Source of the DNA: Chloroflexota bacterium
Lineage (GTDB): Bacteria > Chloroflexota > Anaerolineae > Anaerolineales > DRKV01
Assembly: GCA_011051635.1 (NCBI GenBank)
Contig: DRKV01000387.1
Span: 1 to 9,202 of the forward strand
Length of the DNA stretch: 9,202 nucleotides
Direction: 5' to 3'
Shown here: positions 1 through 7,842 of the stretch, one piece after another
Position numbering within the stretch: position 1 is the first letter of the stretch
Layout: each line of letters begins with the position of its first letter
Program-made: the position numbers and the translations under genes
The notes under the pieces: generated by a model
The model's input: only the letters and a program-made list of their open reading frames with translations
Databases searched by the model: none
What the model was told of the DNA's origin: nothing

Positions 1-3000
1 CCCGCGGGGGTAACCCTGTCCCTGCCAGCGTTCGTGGTGGCAATAGGGAATATCCAGCGCTGGACGCAGATAGGGGATGGGGGAAAGCAACTGGTAGGCG
101 TAAACGGGGTGCTTGCGCATGATTTCCCACTCATCGTCATCCAGTGGGCCGGGTTTGTAGAGGATGGAATCCGGTATCCCCATCTTGCCGATGTCGTGCA
201 GCAACGCGCCGTGGCGGATGTGAATCAGTTTCTCTCCACTGATGCCCATCGTGCGCGCCAAACGCAGGGTCATTTCGGTAACGCGTTCGGAGTGGCCTTC
301 AGTTTCGGCATCGCGCAGTTCCAGGGCGCGAGACCAGCCCTCCAGGGTGGTGTTGTAGGCCATGAGCAAATCGAAGTTGGAGCGTTCCAGATTTTTGAAG
401 AGGGTAGCGCTTTCCATGGCGATAGCGGCCTGCGCGGTGACAGCATTGAGGAATTCCATCCACTGCGGGGTGGGGCGCAAAATTTCCCGGTGGTACACTT
501 CGAGCACCCCTTTGACCTGTCCCTTGGCAATCAGAGGGGCTCCGTAGTACGAGATGAAGCCCTCTTCCTCGATAAGCGCGGCTGTGTAACTCTGGATGGC
601 TTCCTTTTCGCGCAGGTCGGCGATGTAGATGGGATGACGGGTCAGGGCGATTTTTCCAGCCCGTCCCTGCCCGAGGCGGAAGTGTTCCTGGAGAGGCCGC
701 GTCGTGCGGAATCCTTCTCCCCCCTGATAGGTGAGCATATTGGAGCGCGGCTCCAGCACAAAGATGGCGACGGCGTCCACCTGCAATTGGGATACCAGTT
801 GTCGTACCAGGACACCCAGGGTGACCTCCAGGTCCAAACTGGAGTTGATGGTCATGTCGATGGTGTGCAGCGCCTGGAGGTATTCCAGGTGCCGCTGGGT
901 GTCGGCAAACAGACGGGCGTTTTCCAGGGCAACCGCGAGTTGACTGGCGAAGGACTGGAGAAAGCGCAGACGCTCCGAGACGAAGATGTCTTCCTGACCG
1001 CTGCTCAATACCAGCACGCCCAATACCTGCCCGGCGTGGCGTAGAGAAAATGCTGCCAGTTTGCGGACTTGCAGTTTGCGGAGGATATCCCGACTTGCGG
1101 CATCCAGCGTTTCGCTGGTGGCAACATCTTCGATGAGTACAGGCGCCCCGGATTGAACGGCCCGAAGCATGAGAGGCAGTTCTGCCAACTTTTGAGCAGC
1201 GTCGTGCAATTCGTGCGGGCGTTCAAGAGAGTGAGGCTCTTGCAGGGCCTGATGGTCGAAGGCGGCAACTTCCAGCGTCTTTTCGCCGGGGGGAAGCAAC
1301 CCGACCCAGGCGCAGGATGCATTCAGGTGTTGAATCGCAAGGTGGCAGGCCTGGTAAGCAATCCGCTTAGGTTCTACCTGATGGGTGAATTGGCGAGACA
1401 ATTCAAACAATACGCTCCATTCGCGAGCGTGTTGTTCTGTCTGGGAAAACAACCGGGCCTGGGAGATGGCCGCGGCCGCGTGACTGGCAATGGGTTCAGC
1501 AAGAGAGATTTCCTCCTCCGTGTAAGGCTGATATTCGTAGCGGTCGAGGGTGATATACCCGATAACCTCGTCGCGTTGTTTCAGCGGCGCTCCCAGCCAA
1601 TGGCGAAGGTGTTGGGTGCCTCCCCACCCGTGAAAAGCGGGATGCTCTGCCGGGCTGTTTAGCGCAAGCGGTCTACCGCTGTTTCGGATTTCTGCAAACA
1701 GCGGGTCATCGGCGGGGAAGAACCGTCCCTCGACATCTTCTGGAACGGGTAAATTCTGGCTGTGGACCAGACGCAGGCCGTATTCCGTGAGCAGAAAGAT
1801 GGACGCACTGCCATAAGGGATGATAGAGCGCATGTGTTCCATCAGGCGGTGGAGAATTTGCTGCAAATCCAGGGTTCCGGTTAAGTCCAGCGCAATTTTT
1901 CGCAGTATCTCGGCACGCTGCCGCAAGACTTTCTCCCGGCGATAGAGCATGGCATTCTGGATAGCGAAACCGGCCTGATTTCCTATCGAGGTGATGAGGG
2001 TGATGTGCCGGGTAGTGAACGGAGGTTTGCCTCTGTGCCGGAACAGGCCGATGGCGCCGATGCACTTTTCGCGTGCCAGAATGGGAATACCTAGAAAAGC
2101 CTGGATATCCAGGCTCGCCCAATAAGGAGAAGCCTCGGGGTGTGTGCCATAATCGTCGAGGAGCAGGGGATGGCGGCTCTCTATGATAGGCCATGCGACG
2201 CTTTTTTCCTCTCGCGAGACCCGCTTTTCCTTCAATTCAGCCGGCAGGTTATCGGTCAAATAGGGGTAGGTCAGCGCCTGTCCATCCTCTGTCAGCAGTG
2301 CTAACGCGCCGGCGTCGGCACTGGCCAGGTCGGTAAGCAGTTCAGTGACGCGTCGCATTGTGGCGTCGATATCCAAATCGCTGATGAAAGCCTGGGCCAG
2401 CGCGGCCAGTTTTCGTTCCTGGTGGAGTGTATCTACGGTGCGTTGATACAGGGCTGCCTTCTCCAGCGCAAGAGCGACCTGCCCCCCCAGCAGTTCTGCC
2501 CACTCTAGTTCATCGGGGGAAAGAGCGGCAATCGGGGTGTCAAATGCCACCAACACCGTGCCCAGCCATTGCTGGCTGGCTATCAGGGGAATAGCCAGAA
2601 TGGAGCGGTGGGGGATATATTCGTCCGCATTGGGCAGGTCGGGGACCTCGGGAATGAAAATCACCTTGCCGGCTTCCAAGGCGGATTTGGTGAAAGTGTT
2701 GTCGGACGGTTTGGTGTAGTAGTGAGCGTACGTTTCGCGAAACGGTCCGTAGGCGGCGACCGGAAGAACGCTACGGGTGGCCTTGTCCCACAGGGTCAGA
2801 TAGCAGCCATCCGCCTGCCATACTTCCCCCAGTTGGTCAACCAGCGTCTGAAACATCTCGGTCTCACTGGTGGCTTGCAGAGCAGTTTGGATGATGTCGT
2901 TGAGGAGTGCCATGCGGTGATTGTGTTTTTCCAGGGCTGCAACTTTCTCGGTCAAACCCTTTTCTGCGGTAGTGCGTTGTGCTGTGCCGGCTGTAAATCC

Positions 3001-3906
3001 CAACCCTGTCCCTGCCGCTACGCCCAGATAAGTTCCCAATGCCCAGAAGGAAACTTCCGGGGAGCCGGATACCATGGGGCCATAGCCTTGACCGGTAGAG
3101 ATAATGGCTATGAGCGTAATGCCGAACATGATAAGCGTGTGGAGTCGCACCCCGCTTAAGATGGGATATGCCAATGCGAGGGCGAGTAACAAATACTCTA
3201 ACCGGTATGGTTCCAGAACGGGCCAGTAGTCTATCCCGTGGAATACGAGCCAGGTGAACCCCCAAGAAAGAAACAGAATAGCAATACCTCTTTTGTTGGT
3301 TGTGAGCACCTCGCGTGGAGCGTATGGAGAAAGCCAACTGACCATCCACGGGAAGACAACCAGGACTCCTACGATGTTAATCTCCCCGTAAAGCATGGCG
3401 GCGCTAAAGCCAGTAGCCGCGTTTCCCACAAGCGCTTCTTGCAAGGATGCGGCAGCATCTCCGGTTATAGGCAGCGTCAGAATCGCAGTCAGGTAGAGGA
3501 TGAGCGCATCTAAAAGGGGAACAAGTATGGCACCCCATCCTATCCATATCAATGTATCTCGCATGGCTTGAAAAGGATAGGGCGAAACTCCCTGGCGTTT
3601 GAGGAAGATGTACCCGACAAGTATGACGGCTGTGTGTGCGCAGGCCAAAGGGAAAACCCACAATAAGACGTGCCACCCTACAAGCCCTCGTAAGAGAAAC
3701 ATTACCACACCGCTAACCATTGTGCCTACGGTTAGCACGGGCCACGCTTTGATACCCCCCAACCACAAGATGGCCAACCCTAACCCGGAGACAAACCAGA
3801 CCGAGACCAGGGCTCGGCTCCCTCCAATACCGGATAAACTGAGCAGGCCATAGGTGAGAATCGGTAGAAGGGCGTGTGTCCAACGAAAAGAGGAATTTCT
3901 TTCCAT
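1..3906 (-). CDS. Membrane-anchored five-GAF HD-GYP protein, probable c-di-GMP phosphodiesterase (3' end cut by window edge)
   Basis: An uninterrupted reading frame of 1302 codons runs from the ATG at 3906 to the left edge without a stop. Residues 1-310 hold about eight to ten hydrophobic segments. Their pattern resembles a MASE1-type sensor (WFVSGLGLAILWLGG near 37-51, GVLVVFPWMVSWL near 180-192). A short charged linker (about 311-335) leads to five GAF-like domains at roughly 345-487, 512-656, 680-820, 845-1000 and 1025-1170. An HD-GYP domain starts near 1180: GHSERV with His1205, HDIGKMGIP with His1237-Asp1238, KHP with His1266, and HHERWQGQGYP with His1290-His1291 and GYP 1298-1300. The family hydrolyses c-di-GMP to pGpG or GMP in the cytoplasm. 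The ligands of the GAF domains are unknown. The window ends just after GYP, so the rest of the domain is unseen. No clear Shine-Dalgarno precedes the ATG. A TTG at 3933-3931, in frame and overlapping the upstream stop, is an alternative start adding nine residues. The gene follows the cyclase gene closely and is probably cotranscribed and translationally coupled. Domain identity is firm; enzymatic activity is inferred. Confidence 0.93.
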   Translation of the reverse strand, partial: MERNSSFRWTHALLPILTYGLLSLSGIGGSRALVSVWFVSGLGLAILWLGGIKAWPVLTVGTMVSGVVMFLLRGLVGWHVLLWVFPLACAHTAVILVGYIFLKRQGVSPYPFQAMRDTLIWIGWGAILVPLLDALILYLTAILTLPITGDAAASLQEALVGNAATGFSAAMLYGEINIVGVLVVFPWMVSWLSPYAPREVLTTNKRGIAILFLSWGFTWLVFHGIDYWPVLEPYRLEYLLLALALAYPILSGVRLHTLIMFGITLIAIISTGQGYGPMVSGSPEVSFWALGTYLGVAAGTGLGFTAGTAQRTTAEKGLTEKVAALEKHNHRMALLNDIIQTALQATSETEMFQTLVDQLGEVWQADGCYLTLWDKATRSVLPVAAYGPFRETYAHYYTKPSDNTFTKSALEAGKVIFIPEVPDLPNADEYIPHRSILAIPLIASQQWLGTVLVAFDTPIAALSPDELEWAELLGGQVALALEKAALYQRTVDTLHQERKLAALAQAFISDLDIDATMRRVTELLTDLASADAGALALLTEDGQALTYPYLTDNLPAELKEKRVSREEKSVAWPIIESRHPLLLDDYGTHPEASPYWASLDIQAFLGIPILAREKCIGAIGLFRHRGKPPFTTRHITLITSIGNQAGFAIQNAMLYRREKVLRQRAEILRKIALDLTGTLDLQQILHRLMEHMRSIIPYGSASIFLLTEYGLRLVHSQNLPVPEDVEGRFFPADDPLFAEIRNSGRPLALNSPAEHPAFHGWGGTQHLRHWLGAPLKQRDEVIGYITLDRYEYQPYTEEEISLAEPIASHAAAAISQARLFSQTEQHAREWSVLFELSRQFTHQVEPKRIAYQACHLAIQHLNASCAWVGLLPPGEKTLEVAAFDHQALQEPHSLERPHELHDAAQKLAELPLMLRAVQSGAPVLIEDVATSETLDAASRDILRKLQVRKLAAFSLRHAGQVLGVLVLSSGQEDIFVSERLRFLQSFASQLAVALENARLFADTQRHLEYLQALHTIDMTINSSLDLEVTLGVLVRQLVSQLQVDAVAIFVLEPRSNMLTYQGGEGFRTTRPLQEHFRLGQGRAGKIALTRHPIYIADLREKEAIQSYTAALIEEEGFISYYGAPLIAKGQVKGVLEVYHREILRPTPQWMEFLNAVTAQAAIAMESATLFKNLERSNFDLLMAYNTTLEGWSRALELRDAETEGHSERVTEMTLRLARTMGISGEKLIHIRHGALLHDIGKMGIPDSILYKPGPLDDDEWEIMRKHPVYAYQLLSPIPYLRPALDIPYCHHERWQGQGYPRG

Positions 3907-3929
3907 AGGGTAAACTCGTAGAATAGGGT

Positions 3930-6179
3930 TCAAGGCTCCGGTTCATCCCGCAACATCTGGCATACCCGGTTGCGCCCCCGGTGTTTGGCCATGTAGAGTG
4001 CCTGGTCGGCGCGCCGGAAGATGGTTTCCAGGGTTTCGTCTGTGGGAAGATAAGCCGTGATGCCTATGCTGATGGTAATTGATATTTGCCCTGCATCAGT
4101 GGCAATGGTCTGGGCATCGATGATAGCGCGTAGACGGTTGGCAACATGACGAGTGGTCTCTATTGCCGTTTCTGGCAGCAAAATGACGAATTCTTCGCCC
4201 CCGTACCGCCCCAGGATGTCGGACTTTCGCAAGGCGCTTCGACAGGTTTCGGCGATAACGCGCAGGGCTTGGTCTCCTACCCCGTGTCCGTAAGTATCGT
4301 TGATTTTTTTGAAGTGGTCAACGTCCAGCATGATGACCCCCAGGGGGCGCTGATAACGCTGGGCGCGGGCCAATTCATAAGCGGCGCGGCGAAAGAGATA
4401 GTGCCGATTGAAAACGCCGGTCAATGCATCTCGAATAGCCATTTCCCGCATTCGGGCAAAGAGACGCGCATTTTCCAGCGTAATCGCAGCCTGGTTGGCT
4501 AACATCTCCAGGAGTTGTTCGTCTTCCTTGTCGTAGGCGTGAGAACGGTAACTCTGGGCGCTGAGTACGCCCGCGACGCGCCCTTTTTCGTATAAAGGTA
4601 CAGCCAGGATGGAGCGCACTCGTCTTGGTGTCCCAAAATGGTGGACCTGCCCGGCGTTGACCTTCTCGAAGGCCTCCATATCCGGGATGTGGACGGCTTT
4701 CCCGAGGGCAATCACATACCCGCTCAGGCCCGATGTGATGAGGATAGGTTTCTCCTGGTATCGCTGGCCGTTGTCGAAGACGTATACCGGTTTGATGATG
4801 CCTTGTTGGTAATCTGCCAGGGTGAGAATGAACGTATCCGCGGGCATGAGGCGTTTAACCGCTTTATGGATAGCCTGATAGATTTTCTCTGTGGACAGGG
4901 CGGCGGCGATGTGCTGGCTGGCCTCATACAACGCCTTGCGTTTTTCCCCATCGCGGATGGCTTGCTGGTACAGGCGGGTAGTCTCCAAAGCCAGGGCCGC
5001 CTGCTGTGCAAAACGGGTCAGCAATTTCAGGTCGTTTTCATCGAAAGGAAGCGGGCTGTTCTCTTTTGTGATGCCCACGCTGCCGATAAACTTCCCGGAG
5101 GCTTCCAGGGGAACGGCCAGTACACTGGTATGTGGGGGCAGGAGATATTGTGGCGAGCGATGTTCCCAAAGGGTGTAGTCCGGGATGGAGATTGGTTTTC
5201 GGTATCGCGCTACCCATCCCATAGCCCCCTCGCCGAGTGAGAGCATCTTCCCGATGCTGTCCTTTCCCAGGTTGCGGGAGACGACAATTTCCGTTGCGCC
5301 GTTCTCTGGGTTGTAGAGGCCCAAATCACCGCCGCTGGCATGGAGCAGGGTGATAGCGCGCTCCAGAATGGCGTTCAACAGAGGGGTGAGTTCTCGCTCG
5401 GCCAAAATATCAGACATCGTCTCCTGCAAAGCCAGAAGTTCCTGCGCCCTGCGCTCTTGCGTCTGGGTGGAATGAATACGCTGGAGCGTGGCGGCGGCCA
5501 GGTTGGCGGTGACTCGCAAGATGTTCAGGTCTTCGTCTGAAAAAGCCCCTTTCTCGGGACGGACTACTACCAACAGGGCTGCAACGCGCCCCCCTGAGCG
5601 GAGAGCCATCAAGATTTCCGAGCCTTGTCGCAACCAGGAGAACGAGAAATCCCGCGTGGAAACATCCGGCACGTAAAATAAGGTATCCTGCGCAAATACG
5701 GACAGGATACCTTCACTTTCTATCGGGAGGCGCCACTCTGCAGGCAGGGGGTCATGTCCTGCAAAGGCCTGGAGTGCCCACGTCTGCCTGTCGGGAAGGG
5801 AACGGTAAATGCGTACTTCCCGGAACTCAAACAAGTTGTGGAGCCCTTCCACTGTATTTCGGTAAAAAGAAGTTTCATCGGTTTGTTTACCCAGAGTCTC
5901 GCTAAAGCGAAATAGTGCCCGGAAACGATTGGCGTTTTGGTGGGTGACCTCCAGCCGTCTCCACATGCGCCGATAGATAGTCCCCAGCCACCACCAGCCT
6001 GCCTCCAGCACCAAAATGGCTACCAGCACATCCGTCCCCACCGAAAGGAGGGTGAAGGAAATGTGCTCGTGCAAGAACGTGTACCTGATGAAGCGCCTCA
6101 GATACGCGGTTGCGATGGCCGCTACATAAATCATCAGACGCAGGTACTTCCAGGCCAGGGTGGGCGTCAGTTGTTTCAT
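3930..6179 (-). CDS. Membrane-anchored triple-GAF GGDEF diguanylate cyclase
   Basis: This 749-residue protein should make c-di-GMP from two GTP on the cytoplasmic face of the membrane. Residues 12-27 and 41-66 are hydrophobic and form a likely two-helix anchor, followed by a basic linker. Three GAF-like domains follow at roughly 98-235, 262-402 and 430-572. The second and third carry typical GAF endings such as ANQAAITLENARLF (561-574). The GGDEF domain runs from about 583 to 743: DALTGVFNRHYL (584-595), LDVDHFKKIND with metal-binding Asp619 in place (618-628), the active-site loop GGEEF (660-664), and RADQALYMAKHRGRN near the end. The RKSD sequence at 651-654 sits five residues before GGEEF, which is the position of the inhibitory I-site, so product feedback is likely. 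There is no cysteine before residue 646, which argues against covalently attached bilin in the GAF domains. The ATG is supported by an AGGGGA ribosome-binding site eight bases upstream. The HD-GYP gene begins 23 bp after its stop. Confidence 0.96.
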   Translation of the reverse strand: MKQLTPTLAWKYLRLMIYVAAIATAYLRRFIRYTFLHEHISFTLLSVGTDVLVAILVLEAGWWWLGTIYRRMWRRLEVTHQNANRFRALFRFSETLGKQTDETSFYRNTVEGLHNLFEFREVRIYRSLPDRQTWALQAFAGHDPLPAEWRLPIESEGILSVFAQDTLFYVPDVSTRDFSFSWLRQGSEILMALRSGGRVAALLVVVRPEKGAFSDEDLNILRVTANLAAATLQRIHSTQTQERRAQELLALQETMSDILAERELTPLLNAILERAITLLHASGGDLGLYNPENGATEIVVSRNLGKDSIGKMLSLGEGAMGWVARYRKPISIPDYTLWEHRSPQYLLPPHTSVLAVPLEASGKFIGSVGITKENSPLPFDENDLKLLTRFAQQAALALETTRLYQQAIRDGEKRKALYEASQHIAAALSTEKIYQAIHKAVKRLMPADTFILTLADYQQGIIKPVYVFDNGQRYQEKPILITSGLSGYVIALGKAVHIPDMEAFEKVNAGQVHHFGTPRRVRSILAVPLYEKGRVAGVLSAQSYRSHAYDKEDEQLLEMLANQAAITLENARLFARMREMAIRDALTGVFNRHYLFRRAAYELARAQRYQRPLGVIMLDVDHFKKINDTYGHGVGDQALRVIAETCRSALRKSDILGRYGGEEFVILLPETAIETTRHVANRLRAIIDAQTIATDAGQISITISIGITAYLPTDETLETIFRRADQALYMAKHRGRNRVCQMLRDEPEP

Positions 6180-6187
6180 TCGTCTCT

Positions 6188-6193
6188 TCCCCT
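6188..6193 (-). promoter_or_regulatory. Ribosome-binding site of the diguanylate cyclase gene
   Basis: Read on the minus strand this is AGGGGA inside a purine-rich stretch, eight bases before the ATG at 6179. It supports that start. No other ATG lies in frame just upstream, and the site suggests the cyclase is translated independently of gatB. Confidence 0.7.
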
Positions 6194-6216
6194 CATCTTC
6201 ATCAGGTATTCACCTT

Positions 6217-6249
6217 ATGCGGTTCGGACGCCCGGCATCCGAACCGCAT
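6217..6249 (-). terminator. Perfect 12-bp inverted repeat between gatB and the cyclase gene; possible terminator or attenuator
   Basis: The arms ATGCGGTTCGGA (6217-6228) and TCCGAACCGCAT (6238-6249) are exact reverse complements around a 9-base loop. In RNA from the minus strand this forms a stable GC-rich hairpin starting 26 bases after the gatB stop and ending 37 bases before the cyclase start codon. Neither side has a run of T, so it is not a textbook intrinsic terminator. It could be a U-less terminator, an mRNA-stabilising 3' hairpin, or the palindromic binding site of a dimeric regulator of the signalling genes. The symmetry is certain; the role is not. Confidence 0.45.
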
Positions 6250-6275
6250 GGCACTTGCCTGCAGATGATGCTCTC

Positions 6276-7715
6276 CTATTCGGAAGCATCGAGTAATTCT
6301 TGCAGGATACGACGGGTGGTGTTTGGGTCGGCTTTGCCGCGGGTAGCGCGCATTACCTGCCCCATGAACCACCCCAGCAAGCCGGTCTTTCCGCCCCGGT
6401 AGCGGGCCACCTGCTCGGGATTCTCGGCCAGGATTTGGAGGCAGATTTGCCGGATGGCCTCGCGGTCGCTCACCTGTCCCAGCCCCTCCGCTTCCACGAT
6501 TTCCCGCGGGGATTTTCCGGTGGCTTCCGTTTTCTCGAGGAGGGCCTTGCCCGTGGGGGTGTTGACCGTCCCCTTATCCACCAGGGCGATGATTTCCGCC
6601 AGGAATTGGGGGGTGAGGCGCAGTTCCCCGGCGGTCTTGCCGGCCTCGTTGAGCATCCGCATCACGTCGTTGAGCAGCCAGTTGGAGACGCGCTTGGGGT
6701 CGCCGCCGTAGGCGCTGACCGCGGTCTCGAAGTAATCCGATAAACTGCGCTCGGCGGTGAGCAGGTCGGCGTCGTATTCGGGCAGGCCGTACTCGGCCAT
6801 GAAGCGGGCGCGGCGCTCCAGAGGCAGTTCCGGGAAATCGGCCAGAATTTCGGCTTTCCAGGCTTCATCCATGTGGATGGGGAGCAGGTCGGGTTCGCGG
6901 AAGTAGCGGTAATCGGCCTCCGTTTCTTTGGAGCGCATTTTGCTCAACGTACCGCGCTCGTCATCCCAGGCCAGCGTCCAGGCCTTGATGGTTTCGCCGC
7001 TTTCCACCTCGCGAATCTGACGCCTGATTTCGGCCTCGATGGCCTGGCGGACGGCGTCAATCGAGTTGACGTTCTTGATTTCGGTCTTGGGGTTGAGGTA
7101 GTCCGCACCCTTGGGGCGGATGGAAACGTTGGCGTCGCAGCGCAGGTGGCCCTTCTCCATATCGGCCTCGGAGACGCCCAGCCAGCGCAGCAACTGGCGC
7201 AGGCGGACGAGGTATTGGGCGGCCTCCTCCGCCGAGCGGATGTCCGGGCCGGTGACCATCTCGATGAGGGGCACGCCGCAGCGGTTGAAGTCAATCAGGC
7301 GGCGTCCCTGCTCGTTTTTGGTCTTGCCGGCGTCCTCCTCGATGTGCAGTTTGTGGATGCTGACCCGGCGCACCTCTCCATCCCGCATGGGCACGTCCAG
7401 ATAGCCGCCGTGCGCCAGGGACTGGTCGTACTGCGAAATCTGGTAGCCTTTGGGCAGGTCGGGGTAGAAGTAATTTTTGCGGTCGAAGAAGGAAACCGGG
7501 CGGATTTCGGCGTGCATGGCGTGCGCCAGCAGGACGGCTTTCTCCACTGCGGCCTTGTTGAGCACCGGCAGCACGCCCGGCAGGCCGGTGCAGACCGGAC
7601 AGATGTTCGTGTTGGGCGGGTCGTTCCACGAATCCGCCTTGCAAGAGCAAAAGATTTTGGTTTCGGTGTTGAGTTGGATGTGAGTTTCCAGGCCGATGAT
7701 GGCTTCGTATTCCAT
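6276..7715 (-). CDS. gatB: Aspartyl/glutamyl-tRNA(Asn/Gln) amidotransferase subunit B
   Basis: GatB binds the mischarged Glu-tRNA(Gln) or Asp-tRNA(Asn), phosphorylates the acyl group with ATP and completes amidation with ammonia channelled from GatA. The 479-residue length is normal for the family and the protein looks intact. It opens with YEAIIGLETHIQLNTETKIF. Cys23, Cys25, Cys39 and Cys42 form the CxC...CxxC zinc-site pattern known in many GatB proteins. Family signatures follow: RKNYFYPDLPKGYQISQYD (79-97), CGVPLIEMVTGPD (146-158), HLRCDANVSIRP (190-201) and ETEADYRYFREPDL (264-277). The YqeY-like tRNA-binding tail covers about 331-478, including KGTVNTPTGKALLE and GLLGWFMGQVM. The ATG at 7715 has a strong GGAGGA site eight bases upstream. 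gatA lies 87 bp upstream on the same strand, separated by a heptamer repeat array. The cytoplasmic complex also needs GatC, whose gene is not in this window. Confidence 0.98.
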   Translation of the reverse strand: MEYEAIIGLETHIQLNTETKIFCSCKADSWNDPPNTNICPVCTGLPGVLPVLNKAAVEKAVLLAHAMHAEIRPVSFFDRKNYFYPDLPKGYQISQYDQSLAHGGYLDVPMRDGEVRRVSIHKLHIEEDAGKTKNEQGRRLIDFNRCGVPLIEMVTGPDIRSAEEAAQYLVRLRQLLRWLGVSEADMEKGHLRCDANVSIRPKGADYLNPKTEIKNVNSIDAVRQAIEAEIRRQIREVESGETIKAWTLAWDDERGTLSKMRSKETEADYRYFREPDLLPIHMDEAWKAEILADFPELPLERRARFMAEYGLPEYDADLLTAERSLSDYFETAVSAYGGDPKRVSNWLLNDVMRMLNEAGKTAGELRLTPQFLAEIIALVDKGTVNTPTGKALLEKTEATGKSPREIVEAEGLGQVSDREAIRQICLQILAENPEQVARYRGGKTGLLGWFMGQVMRATRGKADPNTTRRILQELLDASE

Positions 7716-7723
7716 CAGGGTAT

Positions 7724-7729
7724 TCCTCC
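7724..7729 (-). promoter_or_regulatory. Ribosome-binding site of gatB
   Basis: GGAGGA on the minus strand, eight bases before the ATG at 7715, fixes the gatB start. It lies just downstream (in transcription direction) of the heptamer array, so changes in array length would not alter the site itself. Confidence 0.85.
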
Positions 7730-7737
7730 GGGGCAGC

Positions 7738-7842
7738 GGTCAGTCGTCAGCGGTCAGTCGTCAGCGGTCAGCGGTCAGCGGTCAGTGGTCAGTCGTCCAC
7801 GGTCAATCGTCCACCGTCCACCGTCCACGTTCAACCGTCCTC
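7738..7842. repeat. Tandem array of fifteen 7-bp units across the end of gatA and the gatA-gatB spacer
   Basis: Reading the plus strand in steps of seven from 7738 gives GGTCAGT, CGTCAGC, GGTCAGT, CGTCAGC, GGTCAGC, GGTCAGC, GGTCAGT, GGTCAGT, CGTCCAC, GGTCAAT, CGTCCAC three times, GTTCAAC and CGTCCTC. The consensus is close to [CG]GTC[AC][AG][CT]. Two sub-families are visible: CAG-type units at 7738-7793 and mostly CCA/CAA-type units at 7794-7842. The array covers most of the 87-bp spacer and the last 13 codons plus stop of gatA. Seven is not a multiple of three, so gain or loss of one unit inside gatA shifts the frame. Slippage expansion is the likely origin. Whether the same unit recurs elsewhere in the genome cannot be seen here. 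Confidence 0.93.

Noticed and set aside
34..1044. A 336-codon open frame on the plus strand at the left edge
   Set aside because: The minus strand here encodes a continuous GAF and HD-GYP sequence with recognisable motifs, so the plus-strand frame is a shadow.
2482..2488. Run of seven C (seven G in the coding strand) inside the HD-GYP gene as a possible phase-variation tract
   Set aside because: The frame reads correctly through it (LLGGQVALAL, a normal GAF end), the tract is short, and glycine codons explain it. It is only worth remembering as a possible sequencing-error site.
12..3016. Exact 15-base match AACCCTGTCCCTGCC at 12-26 and 3002-3016 on the plus strand
   Set aside because: The copies lie in different codon phases of the same gene, encode unrelated segments (the WQGQGY region and AAGTGL), and have no flanking similarity. 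Chance is the simplest explanation.
2864..3349. Several short minus-strand frames in the left third (for example here and at 1706-2194) that could suggest a broken gene
   Set aside because: They are out-of-frame shadows. Translating from the ATG at 3906 gives one uninterrupted frame to the window edge, so there is no pseudogene or frameshift.
7716..7842. CRISPR array
   Set aside because: The 7-bp units are contiguous with no spacers and are far shorter than CRISPR repeats.
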